From contig CBDEVQ010000098.1 in assembly GCA_965243605.1 (NCBI GenBank), forward strand, positions 1 to 64,000: a stretch of 64,000 nt of DNA, in the 5' to 3' direction. The DNA is from JBMYYR01 sp965243605. Lineage in GTDB: Bacteria > Bacteroidota > Bacteroidia > Flavobacteriales > CAJXXR01. Each line of letters starts with the position of its first letter. Position 1 is the stretch's first letter. Of the stretch, positions 55,234 to 64,000 are shown piece by piece. The notes beneath the pieces are model-generated. The model worked only from the letters and a program-made list of their open reading frames with translations. It searched no databases and had not been told where the DNA came from. The position numbers and the translations under genes are program-made.

Positions 55234-55694
55234 TTATTTCCTTATTACAATTGTTCCTGCTGCCAAATCTCCTAATCGTTTATTTTGCTTATTAACTGCT
55301 GCTACTATTAACCCTATAAAGCATATATAATCAAATATCCCTATAACACTATAACAAATCGTCCAAAAGCTTTACTTAATGTAATTGGTGTATAGTTATC
55401 TGAAACTACATGTAAACCAACCACTCGTTTTCCTATAGTCTGTCCAAAAAAACCTTCACTCATTGGCCATAAAAGTAACCCACACAACATAAGCCCTATA
55501 GCAGGTAACCCTGTAAAACTATAACTTAGCATATCTTCTTCTGATGGTGTACCCCATAGAACTCCAATACCAAAAGCCAAAAATGTAAAGATATTTACAT
55601 CAAGTATAAATGCTAGAATTCGATATCTTTTCTTGGCAATTTCTGACCCCATAAACTCAAAGTCTACATGTCCGACATCATTTCCTTCTATCAT
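55234..55694 (-). pseudogene. RDD-domain membrane protein, frameshifted near its C-terminus
   Basis: The open frame of 117 codons (RYRILAFILDVNIFTFLAF, MSEGFFGQTIGKRVVGLHVV) ends with an early stop at 55341. One missing base near 55352 restores the expected RDD C-terminus in the new frame: VIGIFDYICFIGLIVAAV, then KQNKRLGDLAAGTIVIRK, with the family's RLGDLAAGT motif. The full protein would be about 153 aa with three transmembrane helices. Role unknown; RDD proteins are often small transporters or ion-exchange membrane proteins. Confidence 0.7.
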
Positions 55695-55920
55695 ATATAA
55701 ACATTGTATATAACTTAATATTAACGAGCAAATGTATAATCAATTATTAAAAAATAGGAACCAAATACTTTGATTCCCTGGGTTCCTTTAATCTTCTAAA
55801 TTGATCAATAATTTAATTATACTTCCAACTTCCTATTCTCGATTCATATCCTTCCATATTTCGAAAAACACTCAAATTGACACTTAGTAATGCACACCGC
55901 ATATCCCTAAGTATGGAATT

Positions 55921-55960
55921 AAAAAAGGATTACTGATTTGCTCAGTAACCCTTTTTTTTT
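55921..55960 (-). terminator. Terminator of the PLP lyase gene
   Basis: The stem GGATTACTGA / TCAGTAACCC, with a short loop and A/T tracts on both sides (six A left, ten T right on the plus strand), ends 20 bases after the stop at 55980. It could serve both directions. Confidence 0.85.
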
Positions 55961-55979
55961 ATATGATAATAATACGTTT

Positions 55980-57281
55980 TTAAGCTTCTTCTAAACCTTG
56001 GTTTAAAGCATCTCTTAATACCGTAAATCCTTCTGTACCTACAGATAAACGTACTAAGGAATTTGTAATTCCTCTTAGGCATCGTTCCTCTTCTGGAACT
56101 ATTGCATGGGTCATACTGGCCGGGTGTTCTATATAAGAAATTACAGACCCTAAACTTACAGCCAATTCCATTGGTGTATCTGGTCTTGCAAAATAATTCA
56201 TAAGGTTAACCCCTGCATCAAATCCTCCTTTAAGTTCAAAGGCTATCATACCTCCACCGTTACGCATTTGTTTTTTACAAAGGTTATGGTGTGGATGAGA
56301 TTCTAGCCCTGGATACCAAATATTTTCTACAGCTGGATGGGCTTCTAAAAATTCGGCTAAACGGTGAGCCGTTTTACATTGGGCTTCCATACGGATTCCC
56401 ATATCTTGGATACAAAGACTATTTAACCAACTATCAAATGGAGATGGTGTTGGTCCGAAATCTTTATAGGCTAAAAATAAATCGGTACTAAAATATTCAT
56501 ATGGTCCTAATGCGGCTCCAGCTATTGAAGCGGAGTGCCCGTTTACATATTTTGTAAGGGAGTGAATAACAATATCGGCTCCTAAACGGAAAGGTTGTTG
56601 TAAATACGGTGAACAAAATGTATTGTCCACCATTAAAATGGCTTCGTTTGGTTCGGTTATATCCGCTATGGCTCGAATATCACACATTTTAAGTGTTGGA
56701 TTGTCTGGAGTTTCGATCAACATAGCCACAATATTGTCGTGTTTTTCAAATACGTCCTTTACTTCTTCAACGTTGGTTGCATCCACAAAATGAACATCTA
56801 CGCCCCAACGTTCATTTAAATATCTAGCGAATGAATCTGTACATCCATATACATTTCCAAAGACTAAGGCGTCTCCAGGTTTAACAAACCCCATAATGGT
56901 TGTTGAAATAGCAGCCATTCCAGACGAAAACACTAAAGATCCTATGGTTGGTTCCTGTTCGTCTGCTGCCAAAGCAGAATCTATAAGATGCTTACATTCG
57001 AGTTGGAATAATACCTTTTCTAAGTATTCTGTATTGGGGTTTCCTAATCGTGTATATATTCTAGCAAATGGTTTTTCTCCGGAAGGTGAAACACCAATAA
57101 AACGATCGGCTCCATCTTTAACGTCTTTAAATTTAAAGGTCGACTTCTGATGAATGTTTGGTAAACCTGTTCCAGAACATATGGAGTTAAATATATCTGC
57201 ATCTAACTGGGTTTCCTCCGATAATAAATATTTATGTTTTTTTTCAATCCAAGCTTCCCACCACGTAAATCTACCTTTCAT
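55980..57281 (-). CDS. PLP-dependent Cys/Met metabolism enzyme (methionine gamma-lyase-like)
   Basis: The protein is 433 aa, somewhat longer than the typical 380-400, with an N-terminal extension (about 1-45) ahead of the conserved FKDVKDGADRF. Visible landmarks: YTRLGNPNTEYLE (about 78-90), GMAAISTTIMGFVKPGD (about 122-138), VDNTFCSPYLQQP (about 217-229), and the PLP lysine in HSLTKYVNGHS (about 239-249). Closest by pattern are methionine gamma-lyase and cystathionine gamma-synthase/lyase; the specific reaction (elimination versus replacement) cannot be told by eye. It reads leftwards alone, downstream of the M1 peptidase. Confidence 0.75.
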   Translation of the reverse strand: MKGRFTWWEAWIEKKHKYLLSEETQLDADIFNSICSGTGLPNIHQKSTFKFKDVKDGADRFIGVSPSGEKPFARIYTRLGNPNTEYLEKVLFQLECKHLIDSALAADEQEPTIGSLVFSSGMAAISTTIMGFVKPGDALVFGNVYGCTDSFARYLNERWGVDVHFVDATNVEEVKDVFEKHDNIVAMLIETPDNPTLKMCDIRAIADITEPNEAILMVDNTFCSPYLQQPFRLGADIVIHSLTKYVNGHSASIAGAALGPYEYFSTDLFLAYKDFGPTPSPFDSWLNSLCIQDMGIRMEAQCKTAHRLAEFLEAHPAVENIWYPGLESHPHHNLCKKQMRNGGGMIAFELKGGFDAGVNLMNYFARPDTPMELAVSLGSVISYIEHPASMTHAIVPEEERCLRGITNSLVRLSVGTEGFTVLRDALNQGLEEA

Positions 57282-57346
57282 AATTTTTTATTTAAGTTTT
57301 TAATCCTCATAAATTTCAGATTATTTTTAAACTTAAACAATGACTT

Positions 57347-58948
57347 TTACACTTGTTTTATCAAAAACAGTCTATTCAGTTGTTTTTTTACGTCTTCTTT
57401 ATTGGCTTTTTTCAATTTAACCCACTTATTCGATAGTATTACTGGGGTATTGTTCCAATTAAAGGGTAACGAAAAGCCATATTTTTTAGCCATTTTTATT
57501 TTCACGCCATCTTTATGTTCCTTAATAATAATGGTTGGTAATGTAGTTGAGTTAAAATAAACGTCAAAAAAAGCATCTAAATCCATATTTAAATACTCAG
57601 CAATAAAAGCTTTAACCTGTTTTCCATCCACATTATTTATGCGATATTTTAAAGCTAAATCTTTAATCATCTTATTCCAAAGCTCGTCATTATTAACCAT
57701 GTTTCTTAAAGTATGAAGTACCCAAGATCCTTTATAATAAATATCGGTTCCATGCCCACTTTTATGTTGATGAGGTATACCTTGAATTGGACTTGTATTT
57801 TCAATAAAATCCTTTTGATAGACTAAATAATCTACCATATGATCATATCCATAATAGTGTTCTGCAAAAATGGCTTCACTATACGTACAAAAGCTTTCGT
57901 GTATCCACATATCGGCTCTGTCATTCATACTTACTGAATTCCCCCACCATTCATGACCCGTTTCATGAATGACAATAAAATCGAAATCCATATGTTTCGG
58001 ATATCGCCCTAAATAACCAGGCTTATATTGGTTACCGTAGGCAATTGCACTTTGGTGTTCCATTCCCAAATATGGTGTTTCTACCAAGGCATATCCATCC
58101 TCCTCAAAAGGGTATTCTCCAAAGGCGTTTTCAAAAATAGCCATCATAGGACCTACAATCTTAAAATGTTCTGTTGCTATGTCTTTATTATAAGAAAGCA
58201 CATAATAATCCAATCGTAATTGTGACGCATTTTCTTCTCTACGAAACACTTCCTCAATATGCGTGTAATTGGCAATATTAAGTGTAACATTATAATTATT
58301 GATAGGTAATGTTGTTTTCCATGTGGTTTCTCTATAACCTTCATGCTTTATATCGGTTACCATATCGCCATTGGCTACAAAAAATAAATCTTTTGGGTAA
58401 CGGCAAGTAAAAGTTACCGAATCGGGCTCGTCTGAAAGTAAGTCTTTATTGGGCCACCAAATACTCGCCCCATCGCCTTCGCAAGATACGCCAATCCATG
58501 GGTTGTTGTTTTTATCTTTTTTCCAAGATACTCCCCCATCCCATGGCGCTTTAATGGCTTCTTGAGGTTGTCCATGATAAAATGTTTCAATTGTATATGA
58601 TTCTTCTTTTTTGAACCGATTATCTATTGTTATTAGTACTTCTCTAGATTCTGGGGTTCTTTTAAATTCAAGGGGTTTACCAAGATAAGTTATTGAATCT
58701 ATGGTCAGTTTATCATCTAAATCTACACCTATTTTTGGTGTAGAATTTAATAAAGTAAAGTCCATTTTCACAGATCCCGAAATGGCTTTATCTTCAATAT
58801 CAATATCCAAATCAATATGATAGTGGTGTACATCATAGGCTGTACGTTCTATATTTGGAGTAGCTAATTTAGCTTTGGCTTCTTTCGTACTTTGACTGTA
58901 TGCGTTGAGTATCGGAAAAAGTAATATCAAAAATAAACTATGCTTCAT
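57347..58948 (-). CDS. M1-family metallopeptidase (aminopeptidase N-like)
   Basis: The protein is 533 aa with a signal peptide (MKHSLFLILLFPILNAYSQ). The gluzincin site is HETGHEWWGN near residues 325-334 (HExxH), with the third zinc ligand Glu in WIHESFCTYSEAIF 18-19 residues on. GMEHQSAIAYG replaces the usual GAMEN exopeptidase motif (GMEH), as in many Bacteroidota M1 proteins. The N-terminal beta-domain (YHIDLDIDIEDKAISG) is also typical. It would trim peptides outside the cytoplasm. It overlaps the glycosyltransferase gene by 11 bases, so they are co-transcribed. Confidence 0.93.
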   Translation of the reverse strand: MKHSLFLILLFPILNAYSQSTKEAKAKLATPNIERTAYDVHHYHIDLDIDIEDKAISGSVKMDFTLLNSTPKIGVDLDDKLTIDSITYLGKPLEFKRTPESREVLITIDNRFKKEESYTIETFYHGQPQEAIKAPWDGGVSWKKDKNNNPWIGVSCEGDGASIWWPNKDLLSDEPDSVTFTCRYPKDLFFVANGDMVTDIKHEGYRETTWKTTLPINNYNVTLNIANYTHIEEVFRREENASQLRLDYYVLSYNKDIATEHFKIVGPMMAIFENAFGEYPFEEDGYALVETPYLGMEHQSAIAYGNQYKPGYLGRYPKHMDFDFIVIHETGHEWWGNSVSMNDRADMWIHESFCTYSEAIFAEHYYGYDHMVDYLVYQKDFIENTSPIQGIPHQHKSGHGTDIYYKGSWVLHTLRNMVNNDELWNKMIKDLALKYRINNVDGKQVKAFIAEYLNMDLDAFFDVYFNSTTLPTIIIKEHKDGVKIKMAKKYGFSLPFNWNNTPVILSNKWVKLKKANKEDVKKQLNRLFLIKQV

Positions 58949-60065
58949 TGGTCAGTGTTTTATAAATCCGTTTTATTTTTTTTCCCACCACGGTTTCGCT
59001 ATACGGTTTAGCCTTGTTACAAATGGTGTCTGTATTGTATTGCTTATAGTTCGCAATCATGGTTTTCATGGCCTCTGTTAAGCCTATATCATCTTCTTGG
59101 TTAACAACCAATCCACAAGTTTGGTCTACAAAGGTATCTGTTACTCCATTTTTTGCACAAATCACGGGTAATCCACAAGAAAAAGCTTCGGGTACAACCA
59201 TTCCAAATGTTTCAATTCTGCTGTTTAAAATTAAGCAGTGTGCAGCGTTCATCGATTGATAAACTTGAGTATTGGTTTGCCGACCTTTAAAATGTATTTG
59301 TTTAGATGGTGAGGCTAATTTTTCGAGCATTTCTTTATCGTCTCCCCCTCCAATGATATTAAGGTTAACAGGTATATCTAGTTCTTTCTCCAAGGCTAAA
59401 AAGGCTCTAATAATACCAGATATATTTTTATTATCGTCTCTTAAGTCCGAAACATTAATAAAGGTAAACGTTTCTGGTTTTAAAATGTCTTTGTATTCGT
59501 TTTCTGAAATAACATTGCCTATTATTTCTGTTTTAATATTAGGGTTTATTTTTAACAGATTGGTATTTAAAAGTTTGGACACCGTTAATACACAAGCCAT
59601 TTTACCCAATAAAAACTGAGTGGTTTTTTTATATAATACTGATTTATTTCTCCATTGGTGTTCTTTTACAAAAAGCGTCCAATGTTCAGTATGTACGCGT
59701 TTTGTTTGTTTTAAAACCGAAATCACCCAAGCTATAAAGACGTTCCGTCCCATAACGTGGGTGTGTATTATTTGAACATTTTTGGCATACTTAAAGGCAT
59801 ATTTAAAACCTAAAATACCATATTGAAAAACATTGAATATTTTGTTGCTAAATGGTTTAAATGCCACCTTTACATAGGTAATATTCCCGTGTTTATTTTC
59901 GGTTAAATTAACACGGGAATTAAGTTCTTGGTCTTTATAGATACTTAAAACAATTTGCTCATACTGGTCTGATACCGATACAATGTGTTTGTCGATAAAA
60001 ATACCATTTTGCAAATCGTATTTATTAGGAAACCATTTAGGTAGATGTAAGATTCGTGTTCCCAT
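58938..60065 (-). CDS. GT4-type glycosyltransferase
   Basis: The protein is 375 aa. The N-terminal Rossmann half has LHLPKWFPNKYDLQNGIF (about 6-23), in which the GIF signature matches the acceptor-binding loop of GT4 enzymes. The C-terminal half has the donor-binding ExxxxxxxE motif in ETFGMVVPEAFSCGLPVI (about 286-303) and GRQTNTQVYQSM before it. It should transfer a sugar from a nucleotide donor onto a surface glycan or lipid, in the cytoplasm. The acceptor is unknown. It sits between the TraB/GumN gene (11-bp gap) and the M1 peptidase. Confidence 0.88.
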   Translation of the reverse strand: MGTRILHLPKWFPNKYDLQNGIFIDKHIVSVSDQYEQIVLSIYKDQELNSRVNLTENKHGNITYVKVAFKPFSNKIFNVFQYGILGFKYAFKYAKNVQIIHTHVMGRNVFIAWVISVLKQTKRVHTEHWTLFVKEHQWRNKSVLYKKTTQFLLGKMACVLTVSKLLNTNLLKINPNIKTEIIGNVISENEYKDILKPETFTFINVSDLRDDNKNISGIIRAFLALEKELDIPVNLNIIGGGDDKEMLEKLASPSKQIHFKGRQTNTQVYQSMNAAHCLILNSRIETFGMVVPEAFSCGLPVICAKNGVTDTFVDQTCGLVVNQEDDIGLTEAMKTMIANYKQYNTDTICNKAKPYSETVVGKKIKRIYKTLTNEA

Positions 60066-60076
60066 CTATTTATTTT

Positions 60077-63000
60077 TTACCATCCTGAATACATTCTTCC
60101 ATTTGTAAAAACAACTCTTGGATAGTTTTCCAGTTTAAAGCGCTCTTCTTCTTCTTCCAACTTATCTTGGTTATCTTCTCTAAATTCGTCGTTTATCACC
60201 TTTTCCTTTACCGGTTCTGAGTAATCATCAGATTTAAAGATGGTGTACACAACCTTTGTTGTTTTCTTTTCTTGATAATTCGTTGTAAAGTATTTGTAAT
60301 ACAAAACGGTGAATGTTTCACCATCTTTTACGATATCTCGTTTTTTATAAAATTCTAAATTATCGTCGGTTTTGGTTAAGTATTCTTTACTTAAGTACGA
60401 CTGAGCAATAGAATCCAATTGAGCGTATTGTTTTGGAAAAGCATCTAATATATCTAATTCCGAAAACAATTGATACGTTTGTGCTCGTGTTTCAATATTT
60501 TCAGCAAGTTCTAAAATCTCTAGTTCATCTACCTTATCTTTTAGTTTAATATGGTTCGCTACAATACGAATATGTTCTTCTGTAAAGTCTGAAGCCTTTA
60601 CTTTCGCATAAAGAGATTGAACGTCATCGTCTTGTCTGAATGGTAAAAGTAAATGCAATAGGTTATTAAACTTTTTATATTTTGATTTAGAGTATGTACT
60701 ATTGCTATTCGCTATTTGTTTACTTCTTGCACGTTTAAACTCTACTTTAGCCATAGAGATCAGTTGTTTTTTATACTTCTTCAAAAAGTGTTTACCAATA
60801 ACGTCTTCTTTATATAATAAAGATAAAGATTCAAGTATGGCCGATTTATACTCTTCTATGGTTAATAAACTCATTAAATCGGGCATAATGTCTTCCTCAA
60901 GCTCTGGATTTTCATTCAGGTTAAGAAACATTTGGTTGATCTTATAGTTTTGATACAGTAACGGAATGTCTGCACGTAAAAGACGACTTAGCTGCTTGTA
61001 CGATTTTTTTGTCCCATCTTTCGTTAATAGGTTTAAAATGGCAATTTGCATATTTGCATTGTCTTCTGAACCAGAATACCATTTCGATAAATACGTTAAT
61101 CTATCATCTGTATTTAGTTTAGAAAAAGCCTCAATTAAATCCAATTTAACCGACAAATCTTTATCTTCAAACGCCCAATTTTCAATGGTATTAACCAATT
61201 GATCTTTGTCTTCTACAAAGAATTTAATGTCCTTATGATTTTCTAAAACTTCGATTTCTAAACTGTCTACCTTAGAATATAATCCACTAAAGAATGCCTC
61301 TGCTTTTTTATCCAATGGCGATTTTCCAATCAGGGTATCTAATGGTTGAAACGTATTAAAAATAGAGGTTACAAAAGGATCTTGATCTAAAGAATCTATA
61401 ACCGTACTTAGTTTGTATTGAACACCACCATGAATAATGTATTTAAACTTCAGCTTACGCGATGTAGCCGTATCTGCCATTATTATGTCTAAATACGGGT
61501 CTTTTAGAGCTGTTTCTCCTGTTTTTTTATACTCAACAATTTGTCCTTTATTTATTTTATAATCTAAAATAGCTTTCCATAAGGAGTCTATATTTTCATA
61601 TTGGTCATAATCGTTGTATTTGTAATACTTAAGAAAAACTTGCTGTTTAGAAATTGAATTAAAAACGTGTTGTTTTGTTTCCGATTGAAAACTTTTAACA
61701 TCAGCACTCGGATACATCCCTCTACCACTATTGGTTTCGTTCGCCTTTTTTTGAGCCATTACTTTATAATGTAGATTTGTATCGATGATCTCTTCAAAAG
61801 GAAGATTATAATTCATGTCGGAATACTTAAATGAATTAAAGAATTTCATCGATTCATTTTCCGATAATCCTTGACTTCCCATTAAGTAATAATGTCCTCC
61901 TTTTATCATGGCAGTTAACATTAAAGATTTACCATTCTTTAATTGCCCAGTTCCTATTATTCTTGGACGATTAAGGTAGGTGTCTTGATCGATGTTAAAA
62001 GAGTCTATTTCTATAGATTTAAAGTAAACCTCTATAATTCTGTTCAGTTCAAAAAGGTCTTTTTCTAAGTATACATTGTCATTTAAGACTAATTGTTGAA
62101 CAAAGTAGTATGCCGATTTATCGGCGTTGAATGCTTGAATTTGTGGGTTTCCAGTTTTAGATGTGTATGCACTGTTGTTATCCAGTAAATAGAAATTAGG
62201 TATATCTACTGTAAAACCTCCTTGTTTAGGTTCTATGGTTTTAACCTCGTTGCTATAGTCAAAAACAATACTATCAAATAATTTGTTGCTATTTTTTGTA
62301 ACATCTTCATTTTTACCGATCATTTTAATAATGATAAATTCTAAAGGTGTTTTAAAGATGGCATATCTATGGTAGTCTCCTCGCTTGGTTTTAGATAAAA
62401 GATCTAACCCCGGAATACCATTACGTTCAATTTCTTTTTTAGATGTTATTTCACCTGGGATATATTCAATCAATATCTTATCTATCTCATCAAATGATAA
62501 ACCTTCTTCTGTTTTTATATTCACAAATTGGTTGAGTTTCATTCTAGAAACAGCCACATATGATCCATTCGTTAAATCTGGAGCTAAATACATAGTTTTC
62601 CCGTAAAACGAGACTTCATGCACTTCTGCTGGTGTATTAAATTTTATAAAGCCATCTGAACTCACAAACGGTTCAAAAATGCGCTCCACACGTTTTAATC
62701 CAATTTCTTCTTTTGCCTTTTTACCTTTATCGGTCCAAGCGCCTTTAATTGGAGTTACTTCATATCCTTTGGCTCTAAAGGCTTCTATCATCCCTTCATC
62801 TCCAGGTAAGTGAGCTGCCCCTACTCCTGCAAAAATAGTTTTACCTGTTCGTATAATAGAATCATATACTTCTACCATATTGTTGTTTCGTTTGAACAAC
62901 ATGTATTCTAAGTAGTTGTCGGTATTAAATCCTGTATTTAATGAATCGATCATATCAAGATCGTTATTTCTATAGGAGTCGCTTAAGATTATATCGTAGC

Positions 63001-63595
63001 TTTTTTCTTTTAATAAATCTTGTAACCACACTGGAGGGTTATCTTTAACCACTTCGCCATTATAGGCTTGGGTCACTAAATCTCTAGATTCCTTAAAATC
63101 CTCAAGCCCAACAATTTCTTTATTGAAACGACTACCAGCCTGAAAGATAAACATATCTAAGTATGTATCTTCCTGAAAATCTTGACGAGCAGAATTAGAA
63201 CGGTAAAGTAAATTATTGATTAAAGCATGATCTGATGTTAATTGTTCTGCTAAGCTATATTTATCTAAAACTTTATGTTGAAACTGTCTGTAAAATCGAT
63301 TAGGATTTAACATAGGCTGATCTTCCAATTCTTCAGTTTCTGAAAGCCATTGGGTAGGGTCAGATTCTAAGGCAACAATATCTACTTTCTCTAAACTTTC
63401 AAAAAAATCATCGGTTAAATGAAAGGCCAGTTTACTACTTACATGCATTGTACCGTACAGGTAAGATGGTTCTTCTAGATCTGCACTTTTAATTTCCCAA
63501 AGTAAACTTTGGTATTTATCTTGAGCTAAAAGTGTATTGGTTAATAAACATACACCTAACGTAATCCATATATTTTGTTTTAATCCGTATTTCAT
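60077..63595 (-). CDS. TraB/GumN-family protein with very long C-terminal extension
   Basis: The protein is 1172 aa with a signal peptide (cleavage near residue 25, LLAQ). Residues about 30-290 are the TraB/GumN fold: YLYGTMHVSS (GTxH at 48-51), VALESDP (ExD), and FAGVGAAHLPGDEG near 255-268 (GxxH). This is also the Tiki-like fold, and Tiki proteins are metalloproteases. Standard family members end near 290-350 aa, but this one has about 880 more residues: a beta-rich region (about 310-620), then alpha-helical repeats (about 780-1080). The role of the extension is unknown. Possible substrate: secreted peptides or surface proteins. First gene of a leftward series with the GT4 and M1 genes. Confidence 0.82.
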   Translation of the reverse strand: MKYGLKQNIWITLGVCLLTNTLLAQDKYQSLLWEIKSADLEEPSYLYGTMHVSSKLAFHLTDDFFESLEKVDIVALESDPTQWLSETEELEDQPMLNPNRFYRQFQHKVLDKYSLAEQLTSDHALINNLLYRSNSARQDFQEDTYLDMFIFQAGSRFNKEIVGLEDFKESRDLVTQAYNGEVVKDNPPVWLQDLLKEKSYDIILSDSYRNNDLDMIDSLNTGFNTDNYLEYMLFKRNNNMVEVYDSIIRTGKTIFAGVGAAHLPGDEGMIEAFRAKGYEVTPIKGAWTDKGKKAKEEIGLKRVERIFEPFVSSDGFIKFNTPAEVHEVSFYGKTMYLAPDLTNGSYVAVSRMKLNQFVNIKTEEGLSFDEIDKILIEYIPGEITSKKEIERNGIPGLDLLSKTKRGDYHRYAIFKTPLEFIIIKMIGKNEDVTKNSNKLFDSIVFDYSNEVKTIEPKQGGFTVDIPNFYLLDNNSAYTSKTGNPQIQAFNADKSAYYFVQQLVLNDNVYLEKDLFELNRIIEVYFKSIEIDSFNIDQDTYLNRPRIIGTGQLKNGKSLMLTAMIKGGHYYLMGSQGLSENESMKFFNSFKYSDMNYNLPFEEIIDTNLHYKVMAQKKANETNSGRGMYPSADVKSFQSETKQHVFNSISKQQVFLKYYKYNDYDQYENIDSLWKAILDYKINKGQIVEYKKTGETALKDPYLDIIMADTATSRKLKFKYIIHGGVQYKLSTVIDSLDQDPFVTSIFNTFQPLDTLIGKSPLDKKAEAFFSGLYSKVDSLEIEVLENHKDIKFFVEDKDQLVNTIENWAFEDKDLSVKLDLIEAFSKLNTDDRLTYLSKWYSGSEDNANMQIAILNLLTKDGTKKSYKQLSRLLRADIPLLYQNYKINQMFLNLNENPELEEDIMPDLMSLLTIEEYKSAILESLSLLYKEDVIGKHFLKKYKKQLISMAKVEFKRARSKQIANSNSTYSKSKYKKFNNLLHLLLPFRQDDDVQSLYAKVKASDFTEEHIRIVANHIKLKDKVDELEILELAENIETRAQTYQLFSELDILDAFPKQYAQLDSIAQSYLSKEYLTKTDDNLEFYKKRDIVKDGETFTVLYYKYFTTNYQEKKTTKVVYTIFKSDDYSEPVKEKVINDEFREDNQDKLEEEEERFKLENYPRVVFTNGRMYSGW

Positions 63596-63689
63596 GTTTG
63601 TTGGTAATTCTATATTGTATAACCTATTATATTTACTGTAATGTAGCTAAATTTAATGAGTATTGTTATACCTTATTTTATTTATATTT

Positions 63690-63740
63690 AAAAAGACCTT
63701 CTCTCTGTTCTTAATTAAGAACAGAGAGAAGGTCTTTTTA
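63690..63740. terminator. Symmetrical terminator between TPR and TraB genes
   Basis: A long perfect inverted repeat (about 22 bp per arm: AAAAAGACCTTCTCTCTG plus TTCTT, loop AATT) is bounded by A5 and T5. It is 10 bases downstream of the TPR gene stop (63751) on the minus strand and can act in both directions. Confidence 0.9.
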
Positions 63741-63750
63741 TTATTCTTAT

Positions 63751-64000
63751 TTATCTACAAATAACAGTAATAAGTTCATAGGCCTCTTGTTTACCTAATT
63801 CTCCTGCAATACTTAAATACTTACATGCTTCGTCAAACCGATCTAACTTGTAGTTTATTAACGCTAAGTTATAGGCTATTTCCTTCTCATTATTATTGAT
63901 TAAAAAGGCTTTTTCTAACAATTCAATGGCTGCTTCTACTTTTTGCTGCTGAGCCATAAATAACGCGTAATTGTAATATACAAAATCGGCATTCTCTTGA
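63751..64000 (-). CDS. C-terminal end of a TPR protein (partial)
   Basis: The frame extends past the first internal ATG (63957) to the window's right edge, giving at least 83 residues that begin QENADFVYYNYALF. Two tetratricopeptide units follow: QKVEAAIELLEKAFLI and LALINYKLDRFDEACKYLS. This is the C-terminus of a longer protein-protein interaction protein whose body lies outside the window. Confidence 0.75.
   Translation of the reverse strand, partial: QENADFVYYNYALFMAQQQKVEAAIELLEKAFLINNNEKEIAYNLALINYKLDRFDEACKYLSIAGELGKQEAYELITVICR

Noticed and set aside
1..64000. tRNA and rRNA genes
   Set aside because: No cloverleaf-like segment or rRNA signature was noticed on either strand; a covariance search would be needed to exclude a missed tRNA.

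Overview
The window looks like chromosomal DNA from a marine-type member of the Flavobacteriaceae (Bacteroidota). The evidence is low GC, several exact Bacteroidota -7 boxes (TAnnTTTG) just upstream of start codons, almost no Shine-Dalgarno sequences, and a gene set typical of the family: a TonB-dependent receptor with a carboxypeptidase-like N-terminal domain, Rho with a long Lys/Pro- and Asn/Arg-rich insertion, methionine synthase split into two genes, and a cysteine dioxygenase-family cupin. No rRNA, tRNA, CRISPR array, prophage or integrase was seen.

Layout. 0-5 kb: menaquinone ligase MenE, a TonB receptor, a YchJ-like protein and an orphan LytTR response regulator. 5.5-16.5 kb: housekeeping genes (pheT, an ATPase, recQ, fmt, a cysteine dioxygenase-family gene, an SPFH protein, rho, rluF). 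17.5-23.5 kb: a tripartite RND efflux operon (outer membrane factor, adaptor lipoprotein, permease) followed by a small DUF2892-type membrane protein. 23.6-28.5 kb: a secreted repeat protein, three membrane proteins, then AraC regulator, DsbA-like and SDR genes. 28.5-33.4 kb: a methionine operon read leftwards, promoter - SAM-I riboswitch - metH N-part - metH C-part - metF. 33.4-35.2 kb: a 17-unit tandem array of about 74 bp, each unit holding two GC-rich palindromes, next to an IS200-like/RAYT transposase gene. 35.3-39.2 kb: genes broken by many small indels, in which a DUF2071 protein, a lipoprotein, a WG-repeat protein, a 2Fe-2S ferredoxin and an HU-HIG DNA-binding protein can still be read by switching frames. 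39.6-46.9 kb: mfd, membrane and lipoproteins, a DNA alkylation repair protein. 47.0-48.5 kb: two near-identical DUF559 endonuclease genes alternating with three copies of a palindrome-bounded 230 bp spacer. 48.5-64 kb: a beta-lactamase-fold hydrolase with a nonsense codon, a GH64-like protein, a flavodoxin-fold oxidoreductase beside a Crp/Fnr regulator, a PLP-dependent sulfur amino acid lyase, an M1 peptidase, a glycosyltransferase, a giant TraB/GumN protein and the end of a TPR protein.

The two most unusual structures are the RAYT with its palindromic array and the DUF559 spacer-gene-spacer-gene-spacer block. A separate issue is consensus quality. metH carries seven single-base insertions, and the 34.8-39.2 kb genes carry indels of both signs, mostly in short homopolymers, while the protein between indels keeps family motifs. 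That pattern fits uncorrected long-read indels better than natural decay. By contrast, two in-frame stop codons elsewhere (43.3 and 49.4 kb) look like base substitutions.
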